A DNA stretch of 10,018 nt, taken from contig CAMLKV010000050.1 in the NCBI GenBank assembly GCA_946480635.1, positions 1 to 10,018 on the forward strand, read 5' to 3'. This document shows, in pieces, positions 1 to 6,504 of this stretch. The DNA is from an uncultured Flavobacterium sp. (GTDB lineage Bacteria; Bacteroidota; Bacteroidia; Flavobacteriales; Flavobacteriaceae). Under the pieces are notes generated by a model that saw only the letters and a list, made by a program, of their open reading frames with translations, made no database searches and was not told the DNA's origin. How positions within the stretch are numbered: position 1 is the stretch's first letter; every line of letters starts with the position of its first letter. The position numbers were made by a program, and so were the translations under genes.

Positions 1-360
1 TTTTGGATTGACATTTGAAACCAATTCAACTCTTTTTGTAGCATCAGATGAATCTCCGCCAAAATGAGCTGTTGCTTTTAAGTATTGATATCCTAGTTTT
101 TGATCTTTTAATTCAAATTTGAATTTTTCAGAACCTTTCGTGCTTCCGACTTTTTTGTCGTTTACAAAGTAGGCAATGCTGTCAATTTCTTTCGATTTTG
201 GGTTTAAAACAGTAATAGAAACTACTTCCTGAGGCAGAAAATGTGCTGGAAAAGCAGAATCGTCTATAGTAAATAAAGAATTTTCACCTTTATTTTTATC
301 TCCGCATCCAATTAATGTGATTCCTAATAAAATGGCAGTTAGGAAGTTATGTGTTTTCAT
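1..360 (-). CDS. N-terminal part of a lipoprotein, probably glutaminyl-peptide cyclotransferase (3' end cut by the window)
   Basis: The minus-strand frame opens with ATG at 360 and runs without a stop to the window edge, giving about 120 residues. The N-terminus is a type II signal peptide: MKTHNF, a hydrophobic stretch, then lipobox L16-I17-G18-C19, so the protein should be lipidated and sit in the outer or inner membrane facing the periplasm. What follows (about residues 25-120) looks like a beta-rich domain, with motifs such as NPKSKEIDSI and VNDKKVGSTKG. I recall this layout as the N-terminal domain of flavobacterial glutaminyl-peptide cyclotransferases, which turn N-terminal Gln into pyroglutamate; the catalytic beta-propeller would lie outside the window. 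The lipoprotein call is secure; the enzyme call is from recalled similarity only. The gene diverges from the SRP RNA gene, sharing a roughly 90 bp promoter region. Confidence 0.6.
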   Translation of the reverse strand, partial: MKTHNFLTAILLGITLIGCGDKNKGENSLFTIDDSAFPAHFLPQEVVSITVLNPKSKEIDSIAYFVNDKKVGSTKGSEKFKFELKDQKLGYQYLKATAHFGGDSSDATKRVELVSNVNPK

Positions 361-379
361 AGTTTAAAATTTGAATAGT

Positions 380-407
380 CCAATATACAACGATATTTTT
401 ATAGCAA
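380..407 (-). promoter_or_regulatory. Probable sigma-A promoter of the lipoprotein gene
   Basis: On the minus strand, TTG (407-405) is followed after 17 nt by TATATTGG (387-380), one mismatch from the Bacteroidota -7 consensus TAnnTTTG. A start about 7 nt further on would leave a leader of roughly 13 nt before the ATG at 360. A second TTG at 410-408 gives 20 nt spacing. Support is by consensus match only. Confidence 0.4.
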
Positions 408-415
408 CAAAGCTC

Positions 416-445
416 TTGCAAAAATATAAAAAGATTGTATATTTG
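416..445 (+). promoter_or_regulatory. Promoter of the SRP RNA gene
   Basis: TTG at 416-418 is followed after 19 nt by TATATTTG at 438-445, an exact match to the Bacteroidota TTG-(N about 19)-TAnnTTTG promoter. The predicted start, 5-7 nt downstream, coincides with the first paired base of the SRP RNA terminal helix (G450). The agreement between promoter and RNA end supports both calls. Confidence 0.75.
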
Positions 446-449
446 CACC

Positions 450-543
450 GGCAAGTCCTACACGACCAGCTCCTGCAGACTCCTCCAGGGTGGGAACACA
501 GCAAAGGTATGCGGTTGTAGCGGTGCGATGTAGGTCGCTTGCC
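450..543 (+). ncRNA. ffs: Small signal recognition particle RNA (4.5S / SRP RNA)
   Basis: This is the RNA scaffold of the signal recognition particle, which binds Ffh and FtsY to target membrane and secreted proteins co-translationally. The conserved domain IV hallmark is visible: GTG (490-492) and CAC (497-499) close a GGAA tetraloop (493-496). Immediately outside is the symmetric loop CAGG (486-489) opposite AGCA (500-503), the Ffh M-domain binding site also found in E. coli 4.5S RNA. The ends pair as GGCAAG (450-455) with CTTGCC (538-543), followed inward by CCTAC (457-461) with GTAGG (530-534). The length, about 94 nt, fits the small bacterial class without an Alu domain. A T6 run at 545-550 directly follows the closing helix and could terminate transcription. 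G+C is clearly higher than in the surrounding DNA, as expected for a structured RNA. Confidence 0.93.
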
Positions 544-575
544 ATTTTTTATTGAATTTAATTTGATTTTTGTGG

Positions 576-604
576 TCCCGATTGTTCGGGATTTTTTATT
601 TTTA
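576..604 (+). terminator. Rho-independent terminator downstream of the SRP RNA
   Basis: TCCCGA (576-581) pairs with TCGGGA (586-591) around a 4-nt loop, followed by a T-rich tract to 603. It sits between the SRP RNA and the ATG at 622 and probably backs up the T6 stop at 545-550. The next gene therefore needs read-through or its own promoter; the only candidate seen is TATTTTTA at 597-604, one base off TAnnTTTG and inside the T tract. Confidence 0.75.
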
Positions 605-621
605 GACCAAATTATTCCAAA

Positions 622-1617
622 ATGCAACTTGCTTGGCAAAAGGTCAAACTTCCTCTTAAAGAAACTTTTTCTATATCCTATGGTGATTATTCCTTTAGGG
701 AAGCATTAATTGTCACCTTATCATACAAAGGTTTTTCGGGTTATGGAGAGTGTACAGTTATAGATTACTATGGGATAAACTTGGATGATTTGGTTAATCA
801 ATTAATATCAAGCAAAACTTTAATTGAAAATCAACAAATAGTTGTTCCTCAAATATTTTATTCTTTTTTAAAAAGTTTACATTTAAGTTCATTTATTACT
901 TCAGCACTAGATTGTGCGTATTGGGATTTATTTGGAAAACTTGAAAATAAAAGCTTTTTAGAAATTAATTCAATTGATTTAAAAGCAATTCCTGAATCTT
1001 CTATAACCATAAGTATTGATGACATTGAAAGTCAAATAAAGAAAATTGAAAATTCAGAATGGAATAAGTTTAAAGTAAAGTGTAAAGGGCTTAATAAAGA
1101 ATCTTTTACAAGATTAGCCGCTTTAAACAGAGATATAGCACTCGATTCGAATGCAAGTTTCACTATTGAAGATTGTCATTGGATTGAAAATAATGAATTA
1201 GCATCAAAATTTATTTATTTGGAACAGCCAATGCAAGTGAAAAACTTTACTAATTTGTCAAGAGATAAATATGCTAATTGGATGGCCGATGAAGATTTTC
1301 AAAACAATAATAATTTAGTTTCTTTGCTCTCACATTACAAAAGCTTAAATATTAAATTGGTTAAGTGTGGTGGTTTAACGCCAGCTTTAGAGATTATAAA
1401 AGAAGCTAGACAATTAAATTACAAAATAATGATTGGTTGTATGACCGAATCTACTGTAGGCATTTCTGCTGGGGCTGTTTTAGCACCATTAGTGGATTAT
1501 TGTGATTTGGATGGAGCCAATTTAATAGCTAAAGATATTGCCACAGGTAGTAAAATAATAAATGGAAAAATTCAATTATCAAACAAATCGGGTTTGGGAA
1601 TTGAATTAATTAAATAA
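622..1617 (+). CDS. Dipeptide epimerase (L-Ala-D/L-Glu epimerase type, enolase superfamily)
   Basis: A 331-residue enolase-superfamily protein of the muconate-lactonizing subgroup. Enzymes of this type epimerise the second residue of dipeptides such as L-Ala-D-Glu, typically in cell-wall peptide recycling, using Mg2+ in the cytoplasm. The capping domain is residues 1 to about 120. The barrel carries the expected residues: catalytic KxK (K151-V-K153), metal ligands D175 (LDSN), E201 (YLEQP) and D223 (MADE), second catalytic lysine K248 (VKCGG), and the DxD motif D295-L-D297. That DxD after barrel strand 8 is typical of dipeptide epimerases, not of o-succinylbenzoate synthase or muconate cycloisomerase. 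Substrate preference (Ala-Glu or another dipeptide) cannot be read from sequence. Length is normal for the family and no catalytic residue is missing. It lies 11 nt upstream of an SDR gene and is likely co-transcribed with it. Confidence 0.88.
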   Translation: MQLAWQKVKLPLKETFSISYGDYSFREALIVTLSYKGFSGYGECTVIDYYGINLDDLVNQLISSKTLIENQQIVVPQIFYSFLKSLHLSSFITSALDCAYWDLFGKLENKSFLEINSIDLKAIPESSITISIDDIESQIKKIENSEWNKFKVKCKGLNKESFTRLAALNRDIALDSNASFTIEDCHWIENNELASKFIYLEQPMQVKNFTNLSRDKYANWMADEDFQNNNNLVSLLSHYKSLNIKLVKCGGLTPALEIIKEARQLNYKIMIGCMTESTVGISAGAVLAPLVDYCDLDGANLIAKDIATGSKIINGKIQLSNKSGLGIELIK

Positions 1618-1628
1618 ACGAATTAATA

Positions 1629-2432
1629 ATGAATAAAGTTGTAATAATAACTGGTGGTTCATCAGGAATTGGAAAATCAATAGGAGAGTTCTTGCAAGAT
1701 AAAGGCTATACAGTTTATGGTACAAGCCGTAATCCTGAAAAGGTTCAAAATTCTAAAATTCCATTAGTAGCATTGGATGTTAGAGATAGCGAATCTATTT
1801 ATAAAGCAATTGGAGAAGTTATTGCAAAATCAGGAAGAATTGATGTTTTAATCAATAATGCTGGAGTTGGTATTACTGGACCAATTGAAGAAATACCAAC
1901 TGATGAAATGCGTAATAATTTTGAAACAAATTTCTTTGGACCAATTGAAGTAATTAAAGCAGTTTTGCCTCAAATGAGAAGTCAAAAATCAGGTTTAATC
2001 ATCAATATTACATCAATTGCGGGTTATATGGGATTGCCTTACCGAGGTATTTATTCAGCTTCAAAAGGAGCTTTAGAATTAGTAACTGAAGCGCTTCGAA
2101 TGGAAACAAAACAATTTGGTATCGAAATTACAAACATTGCTCCTGGCGACTTTGCTACTAATATTGCTGCAGGTCGTTATCATGCACCAGTAATAAAAGG
2201 ATCTGCTTATGAAAAAGTGTATGGAAACACATTGGCAGAAATGAATACACATGTTGATTCAGGCAGTAATCCTATAGAAATGGCACAAGCAGTTTATGTA
2301 ATAATCAATACTCCAAAACCAAAAATTCATTATAAAGTAGGTGCATTTATGCAAAAATTCTCAGTTGTTTTAAAAAGAGCTTTACCAGATAAAGTATATG
2401 AAAAAATGCTAATGAATCATTATAAATTGTAA
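1629..2432 (+). CDS. Short-chain dehydrogenase/reductase (classical SDR family)
   Basis: A 267-residue classical SDR: a cytoplasmic NAD(P)-dependent oxidoreductase with one Rossmann domain. The cofactor motif TGGSSGIG is at residues 8-15, the NNAG motif at 76-79, and the catalytic triad S129, Y142, K146 (YSASK) with the usual Ser-to-Tyr spacing of 13. A basic residue in the stretch after strand 2 (TSRNPEKV) favours NADPH, which is inference. The C-terminal 60 residues resemble SDRs acting on hydrophobic or steroid-like carbonyl substrates, but the true substrate cannot be determined. It follows the epimerase gene by 11 nt with no terminator or promoter between, so both are probably on one mRNA. 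Whether the two enzymes share a pathway is unknown; this SDR type is common and generic. Confidence 0.87.
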   Translation: MNKVVIITGGSSGIGKSIGEFLQDKGYTVYGTSRNPEKVQNSKIPLVALDVRDSESIYKAIGEVIAKSGRIDVLINNAGVGITGPIEEIPTDEMRNNFETNFFGPIEVIKAVLPQMRSQKSGLIINITSIAGYMGLPYRGIYSASKGALELVTEALRMETKQFGIEITNIAPGDFATNIAAGRYHAPVIKGSAYEKVYGNTLAEMNTHVDSGSNPIEMAQAVYVIINTPKPKIHYKVGAFMQKFSVVLKRALPDKVYEKMLMNHYKL

Positions 2433-2437
2433 TTTTG
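2430..2437 (+). promoter_or_regulatory. Possible -7 box for the transaldolase gene
   Basis: TAATTTTG at 2430-2437 matches TAnnTTTG exactly and overlaps the SDR stop codon. It would start transcription near 2444, giving a leader of about 68 nt. No good TTG lies at the usual distance upstream, so this may be chance in A+T-rich DNA. The 79-bp gap before the gene does suggest separate control. Confidence 0.35.
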
Positions 2438-2511
2438 CACTTTCTTCTTATAAGAAAAATCAACCAAGTTAATCGTATAACCTTAAACACAACTATTTTA
2501 AATACATACAA

Positions 2512-3168
2512 ATGAAATTTTTTATTGACACAGCCAATTTAGAGCAAATTAAAGAAGCACAAGCTTTGGGAATCCTTGATGGAGTAACAACAAACCCATC
2601 ATTAATGGCAAAAGAAGGAATTACAGGAACCAACAATATTTTAAAACATTATGTTGATATCTGTAATATCGTTGAAGGAGATGTAAGTGCTGAAGTAAAT
2701 GCGCTTGACTTTGAAGGAATGGTAAAAGAAGGTGAGGAGTTGGCTGAATTACACGAGCAAATCGTTGTTAAATTACCAATGACTAAAGAAGGTGTAAAAG
2801 CTTGTAAATACTTTTCTGACAGAGGAATTAAAACAAACGTAACTTTAGTATTTTCGGCTGGACAAGCTTTGTTAGCTGCTAAAGCAGGAGCTACTTATGT
2901 TTCTCCTTTCTTAGGTCGTTTAGATGATGTTTCTACAGATGGTTTAAATTTAATTCAAGAAATTCGTGATATTTATGATAACTACGGTTTCGAAACTCAA
3001 ATCTTAGCAGCTTCTGTTCGTCACACTATGCATATTGTAAATTGTGCAAAAATTGGCGCTGATGTAATGACTGGGCCTTTATCAGCAATTACTGGATTGT
3101 TAAAACATCCATTAACTGATATTGGAATTGCACAGTTCGTTGCTGATTTCGAAAAAGGAAATAAATAG
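2512..3168 (+). CDS. tal: Transaldolase, small TalC/MipB-type (often annotated as fructose-6-phosphate aldolase)
   Basis: A 218-residue class I aldolase of the compact transaldolase subfamily, a cytoplasmic enzyme of the non-oxidative pentose phosphate pathway that moves a dihydroxyacetone unit between sedoheptulose-7-P and fructose-6-P. It starts [13 protein letters not shown] and has the family's GVTTNPSL motif near residue 24. The Schiff-base lysine is K87 (VVKLPMT). Two discriminating positions point to transaldolase rather than fructose-6-phosphate aldolase: E61 (SAEV), where E. coli FsaA has Gln59, and F133 (SPFLGR), where FsaA has Tyr131; R170 (SVRH) is also transaldolase-like. Residue equivalences are from memory of the E. 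coli enzymes. Length is normal, and codon use looks more regular than in the neighbours, as for a well expressed gene. It is followed by a strong terminator and faces the next gene tail to tail. Confidence 0.9.
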   Translation: MKFFIDTANLEQIKEAQALGILDGVTTNPSLMAKEGITGTNNILKHYVDICNIVEGDVSAEVNALDFEGMVKEGEELAELHEQIVVKLPMTKEGVKACKYFSDRGIKTNVTLVFSAGQALLAAKAGATYVSPFLGRLDDVSTDGLNLIQEIRDIYDNYGFETQILAASVRHTMHIVNCAKIGADVMTGPLSAITGLLKHPLTDIGIAQFVADFEKGNK

Positions 3169-3188
3169 TCTTAAACTATATAAAATTG

Positions 3189-3222
3189 AAAAAGCGGTTT
3201 CAAATTATTGAGACCGCTTTTT
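3189..3222. terminator. Bidirectional terminator between the convergent transaldolase and thioredoxin-like genes
   Basis: AAAAAGCGGTTTCA (3189-3202) pairs with TGAGACCGCTTTTT (3209-3222) around a 6-nt loop, with one G-T type mismatch. A5 on one side and T5 on the other make it work on both strands, fitting its place between stop codons at 3168 (plus) and 3243 (minus). Confidence 0.88.
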
Positions 3223-3242
3223 CGTTTGGTTTGAGGATTAGT

Positions 3243-4637
3243 TTATTTTAAATATTCTTCGAAGTTTGCATCAAAAATACTAACGAAACCATTCTTAATA
3301 GTTCCATCTGCATTTAGAAGCATTGTTCTATGAATTTTGGTAATTACCCATTTGTCTTTTATTGAGCTAAAGTTTGTAGAATGAAGCTCAGTAATATTTT
3401 TAAAATTATACTTATTTAAATTCTCTTTCCAATTTTCAGCAGAATCATCAATGTTCACTGCTATAAAGTCCCAATCTGGATGTTTTTGTTGAAGTTCTGC
3501 AGCACGCTTGTGAACCAATTCCATATGTGATTTAGCTTCAGAAGTCCAAAAGAAAAGAACTGTTTTTTTCTTAACAAGCTTATTAATGGTAACTGGGTTT
3601 GAGTTCGCATCAACTAGCTCAACATCTTCAAGTCTTTTTTTCTGTGATAGATTTTGAATTGCATCACCAATTTTCTTGATTTCTTTTTGACGTTCTTTAT
3701 CAGTTGAAAGTTTTAAATATTCCCCTAAAAACTTTTTATTGTTTTCAATGTTTTGATCTTCCAATAAATACATAAATGCAATGTTGTTCAAAACAGCATT
3801 TTTTATTTTTTGATTTTTGAAAATTGAATCTGCTACTTTTAGTTTATGGATGTTATTTTCAATAGATTTTCCTGTGACGTCTTTTCTACAAGTTATGTTG
3901 CTCAACATTGATGTTAAATAACGAACAAAAGGAGCAAAGTTGGTTAACTTTTCGTTATTGAAATCGATATCATTTCTGTAATCGTAATAACCTTTAGGAA
4001 GAATTGAGCAAACATCTTGGTTTGTTCTAAATTTATGAGCTAAATGATACATTTCTTTTTTTGCAAGATGAGGCATTTCTAACATAGATTTTGCATAAAT
4101 ATCAAAATCCTCATTCCAAGCAATGTCTTTTTTCCTTCTTTCATAAAAAGCATTCTTGATTTTAAAATCGGAATCTATTTTCTCATCAAACTTATTTAAA
4201 TCGTAATCATAAATATCAAAAGAAGCATTCTTGTCATCCTCATTCTTTAAAAATAATTCTATTAAGAAATTATTTTTTTCATCGCCGCGTCCACAAAAAG
4301 TGAGTGAGTTGTCAAATTCGTTAGTGTTTAAACGAATCATCAAACTGTCATTTTTATCAAAATAAATGTATTGATATTCGGGATCATGCTTAAAAGTATA
4401 CATTCCAGGAGCAAGTGAATCATATTTAGTAAAAAACCTATTGTTTTTGTCTAACTGAATAGTATCAATAACTTCATTGTTTTTACATAGGTAGACAACC
4501 CTGGAGTTAGGGTTTATTATCTCACCTCCAAAATATGCAGAATAATCATCTTCTTTAAATCCTTTTTCACAAGAACTTAAAGCAATAACATTCACTAATA
4601 GAGTTAAAAATTGTAGTTTTTTGAAATAGGCAAACAT
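3243..4637 (-). CDS. Lipoprotein with DUF4369-like N-terminal part and a degenerate TlpA/thioredoxin-like domain lacking CxxC
   Basis: A 464-residue protein with a type II signal peptide: hydrophobic residues 8-20, then L20-S21-S22-C23, so a lipid-anchored periplasmic or surface protein. Residues about 30-135 form a beta-rich segment (VIDTIQLDKNNRFF, LAPGMYTF, DSLMIRLN) like the DUF4369-type domain that precedes TlpA-like thioredoxin folds in Bacteroidota. Residues 136-340 are charged and probably helical. The last 110 residues show a thioredoxin fold: strand TVLFFW, helix, strand DFIAVNID, and a C-terminal hairpin. The active-site WCxxC is replaced by W364-T-S-E-A368, and the position before the usual cis-Pro site (Pro-Thr) reads R437-T438. 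It therefore should not do thiol-disulfide exchange. A binding or structural role is inferred; the real function is unknown. It has its own likely promoter and is monocistronic. Confidence 0.78.
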   Translation of the reverse strand: MFAYFKKLQFLTLLVNVIALSSCEKGFKEDDYSAYFGGEIINPNSRVVYLCKNNEVIDTIQLDKNNRFFTKYDSLAPGMYTFKHDPEYQYIYFDKNDSLMIRLNTNEFDNSLTFCGRGDEKNNFLIELFLKNEDDKNASFDIYDYDLNKFDEKIDSDFKIKNAFYERRKKDIAWNEDFDIYAKSMLEMPHLAKKEMYHLAHKFRTNQDVCSILPKGYYDYRNDIDFNNEKLTNFAPFVRYLTSMLSNITCRKDVTGKSIENNIHKLKVADSIFKNQKIKNAVLNNIAFMYLLEDQNIENNKKFLGEYLKLSTDKERQKEIKKIGDAIQNLSQKKRLEDVELVDANSNPVTINKLVKKKTVLFFWTSEAKSHMELVHKRAAELQQKHPDWDFIAVNIDDSAENWKENLNKYNFKNITELHSTNFSSIKDKWVITKIHRTMLLNADGTIKNGFVSIFDANFEEYLK

Positions 4638-4658
4638 TCTAACTTATTTATGATAAAG

Positions 4659-4684
4659 CAAATATATTTTTATAAACAATACAA
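4659..4684 (-). promoter_or_regulatory. Probable promoter of the thioredoxin-like lipoprotein gene
   Basis: On the minus strand TATATTTG (4666-4659) matches TAnnTTTG exactly, with TTG at 4684-4682 upstream at 15 nt, somewhat short of the usual 19. Transcription from about 4653 would give a leader near 15 nt. The position, between two same-strand genes, fits separate transcription. Confidence 0.5.
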
Positions 4685-4710
4685 GGTTGTTAATGTACAG
4701 TTAAAACTGA

Positions 4711-4905
4711 TTAATTGCCAAAAAATATGAGTCCAAAACAAGAACCAAGGCCAATTATAAATGTTATTACTGAGTATATTATCATTTTTGTAGCTATTTT
4801 TTTCGTTTCTTCAGTCTTATAGCTGATGAGCATAATTAGACCAACAATAAAAACAACAACACTTATTAAAAGTATAAATGAAATGATAAAAAATAAATTA
4901 TCCAT
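4711..4905 (-). CDS. Small two-helix membrane protein, paralogue of the preceding gene
   Basis: A 64-residue protein with two predicted membrane helices, about residues 4-28 and 40-62, joined by a short basic loop with KTEETKKIATK. Nearly all the rest is Ile, Val, Leu and Phe. It shares a clear pattern with the 66-residue protein encoded just upstream: VGLIM, then KT in the loop, A-x-KM-x-I-x-SVI, and IG-x-G-x-C near the end. The two genes look like an old tandem duplication. It is the last gene of the Lgt-like / radical SAM block, 12 nt after its paralogue. I do not recognise a named family. It could be a scaffold, an accessory or a substrate of the upstream enzymes. The start ATG at 4905 is the only sensible one. 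Confidence 0.7.
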   Translation of the reverse strand: MDNLFFIISFILLISVVVFIVGLIMLISYKTEETKKIATKMIIYSVITFIIGLGSCFGLIFFGN

Positions 4906-4917
4906 AAAATTAAAGTA

Positions 4918-5118
4918 TTAGTGCATTGAGCCTAAAGATAAGTTAGTTAAACAAGTTCCAAAACCAATTGCAAAAGCTATTACAGAAATAATCATCATTT
5001 TCACAGCTGTTTTTCTATTTGTTTTAGAAACAATTGCCATAATTAATCCAACTAAAAATACTATTGGAGCTATACAAGCTATAATTGCTCCTATACTTGC
5101 TAAAGTATCTGAATCCAT
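4918..5118 (-). CDS. Small two-helix membrane protein following the radical SAM gene
   Basis: A 66-residue protein with two predicted membrane helices, about residues 7-30 and 40-58, linked by a basic loop (SKTNRKTAVK, residues 31-40). By the positive-inside rule the loop is likely cytoplasmic and both ends outside. The second helix ends in GFGTC (C56), matching GLGSC in the paralogue downstream. The start codon lies only 4 nt after the stop of the radical SAM gene, so translation is probably coupled and the product functionally linked to it. There is no signal peptide cleavage site and no known domain I can name. The reality of the gene is supported by the tight spacing and by the conserved paralogue next to it. 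Confidence 0.72.
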   Translation of the reverse strand: MDSDTLASIGAIIACIAPIVFLVGLIMAIVSKTNRKTAVKMMIISVIAFAIGFGTCLTNLSLGSMH

Positions 5119-5122
5119 AGTG

Positions 5123-6364
5123 TTAATTTAAAACTTTTCTAATTTCTTCGATTGTGTTATCTCTGTAAAATAAATTCATTGTCTCAAAAGGAACCATTTT
5201 TCCTCTTTTATCTACAATATGAACACAAGATTTTTTCACTGCTCTAACATCAAAATCATGTGCATCCATGAAATTCATTATGATAATTCGGAATAAATTT
5301 TCATAATGCAAAGAATCCGATTTTACTCTTGGTAAACAACACATTAATTCACCAAATTCTTCTTCGGCACAATCTACAGAAATCCCAGTACTGAATAAAT
5401 TCAGCATATGATCTTTCAATTTTTCATCGTTTTCAAATACTATGGTGTTTTTTGAATTATTCAATAAATCTTCAGGATTAATCAAATGGGTCATTGGTAA
5501 TACTTCACCATCAATTTTTAATGCGTAAGCCATACATAATGCATCTGGATTACATGGTACCGGAATTAAATCCTGTGGCGTAAAAACAGGGTATTGTTCG
5601 TATATCTTTCTGCGTACTTCTGTCAATGTGATGCGACCAGCATTATCGTCATAATTTTCATTTCGTCCTGCGACTTGTGTTGGTTGAAATGTTACGCCAC
5701 GAACACACTTTTGTTGTAAAGCATATTCTAAAATTTTACCTATTTCATCATCGTTTTCACCTTTTTGTAAAGTGATAACTAGCGTAGTAGATAAGTTGAA
5801 TTTATTTAAATTTTCAATGGCTTTTTTTCGTACTTCAGTTAAATCCTCTCCTCTTAATTTTTCTAAAACTTCGGGTTTAAAACTGTCAAATTGTAAGTAA
5901 ATCTCAAAATCGGGCATATAGGATGCTAATTTTTCAACAAAATTCACGTCTTTGGCAATACGAATACCATTGGTGTTTAACATCAAATGTCTGATGGGTT
6001 TACTTTTAGCGATATCCAAAATCTCAAAAAACTGCGGATGTACTGTAGGTTCTCCACCTGATATTTGCACCACATCTGGTTCTCCTTCATTGGCAACAAT
6101 TACATCAAACATTTTTTCTATTTCTTCCAAAGTTCTGTGATTACCATAATTAGGACCTGAACTCGCATAACAAGTCGGACAAGCTAAATTACATCTATCA
6201 GTTACTTCAACTATTGAAAGACAAGAATGTTGCTCGTGATCTGTACACAATCCACAATCATAAGGACAGCCATAATGTACTTTGGTATTGAATTTTAATG
6301 GAATTTCAGATTGTTTGTTATAATTTCTTATTTGACGGTAATATTCTACATCATCAGCAATCAT
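5123..6364 (-). CDS. Radical SAM protein, COG1964 / tetraether-lipid-synthase-like (main body; N-terminus lost to a frameshift)
   Basis: 413 residues as it stands. The radical SAM cluster motif CX3CX2C is C58-C62-C65 (CNLACPTC), and SAM-binding GGEP is at 103-106. Upstream is another cysteine group, C33-X3-C37-X2-C40 with C48 (GCPYDCGLC, then HSC). Further cysteines lie in the C-terminal part (PCNPDALC, and C-A-E-E-E-F-G-E-L-M-C-C). Extra clusters flanking the core are typical of the COG1964 group, which includes archaeal tetraether synthase Tes and Methanocaldococcus MJ0619, enzymes that act on unactivated carbon. The actual substrate here is unknown. The first ATG of this frame (6364) is probably not the native start: an N-terminal piece lies in another frame at 6397-6504 (see that entry). 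The gene follows an Lgt-like gene and precedes two small membrane proteins, suggesting a membrane or lipid substrate. Confidence 0.82.
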   Translation of the reverse strand: MIADDVEYYRQIRNYNKQSEIPLKFNTKVHYGCPYDCGLCTDHEQHSCLSIVEVTDRCNLACPTCYASSGPNYGNHRTLEEIEKMFDVIVANEGEPDVVQISGGEPTVHPQFFEILDIAKSKPIRHLMLNTNGIRIAKDVNFVEKLASYMPDFEIYLQFDSFKPEVLEKLRGEDLTEVRKKAIENLNKFNLSTTLVITLQKGENDDEIGKILEYALQQKCVRGVTFQPTQVAGRNENYDDNAGRITLTEVRRKIYEQYPVFTPQDLIPVPCNPDALCMAYALKIDGEVLPMTHLINPEDLLNNSKNTIVFENDEKLKDHMLNLFSTGISVDCAEEEFGELMCCLPRVKSDSLHYENLFRIIIMNFMDAHDFDVRAVKKSCVHIVDKRGKMVPFETMNLFYRDNTIEEIRKVLN

Positions 6365-6396
6365 AACTTTCGAATCACCATGAGTTTTGCAATGCT

Positions 6397-6504
6397 TTAG
6401 CAGACTTTTTCATCTTGAAAAATAATTTTAGCATCTACTAAATGTAAACATTCAGGACACAAACTTTTTGTATAATCGTAATAAATATAATCTCTGTTAG
6501 GCAT
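6397..6504 (-). pseudogene. Displaced N-terminus of the radical SAM protein (35 residues, ended by a -1 nt frameshift)
   Basis: ATG at 6504 opens a 35-residue frame (MPNRDYIYYDYTKSLCPEC and on) ending at TAA 6399-6397. It overlaps the stop of the Lgt-like gene by 8 nt (ATGCCTAA), a typical coupled start. It carries C16-x-x-C19. The partner half of this metal site, H-C-K-T-H-G, is in the frame of the radical SAM body just upstream of its ATG at 6364. Adding one A to the A5 run (plus-strand T5 at 6406-6410) joins the two into one 460-residue protein reading DEKSLLKHCKTHG, with C16, C19, C39 and H42 as a likely zinc or iron knuckle. A 4-nt deletion is an alternative. It may be a sequencing error or a true mutation; I cannot tell which. 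Confidence 0.8.

Noticed and set aside
364..639. 91-residue minus-strand open frame
   Set aside because: It runs antisense through the SRP RNA, its promoter and its terminator; the composition is not protein-like and the RNA explains the sequence.
2445..2456. Palindrome TTCTTATAAGAA upstream of the transaldolase gene
   Set aside because: A single 12-bp A+T-rich palindrome is expected by chance here; no second copy or known operator match was seen.
4690..4714. Imperfect inverted repeat (CAGTT-AA-AACTG with TTAAT/ATTAA arms) after the last small membrane protein gene
   Set aside because: Stem is short and A+T-rich with no T run on the minus strand, so a terminator call is not supported.
5952..6140. 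62-residue plus-strand open frame
   Set aside because: Shadow of the radical SAM gene, which has clear motifs on the other strand.
6397..6412. Programmed -1 ribosomal frameshift joining the radical SAM halves
   Set aside because: The shift direction is right and an A5 run is present, but the site is GAAAAAG, not a full X-XXY-YYZ heptamer, and I see no strong downstream stem. A simple 1-nt loss is likelier.
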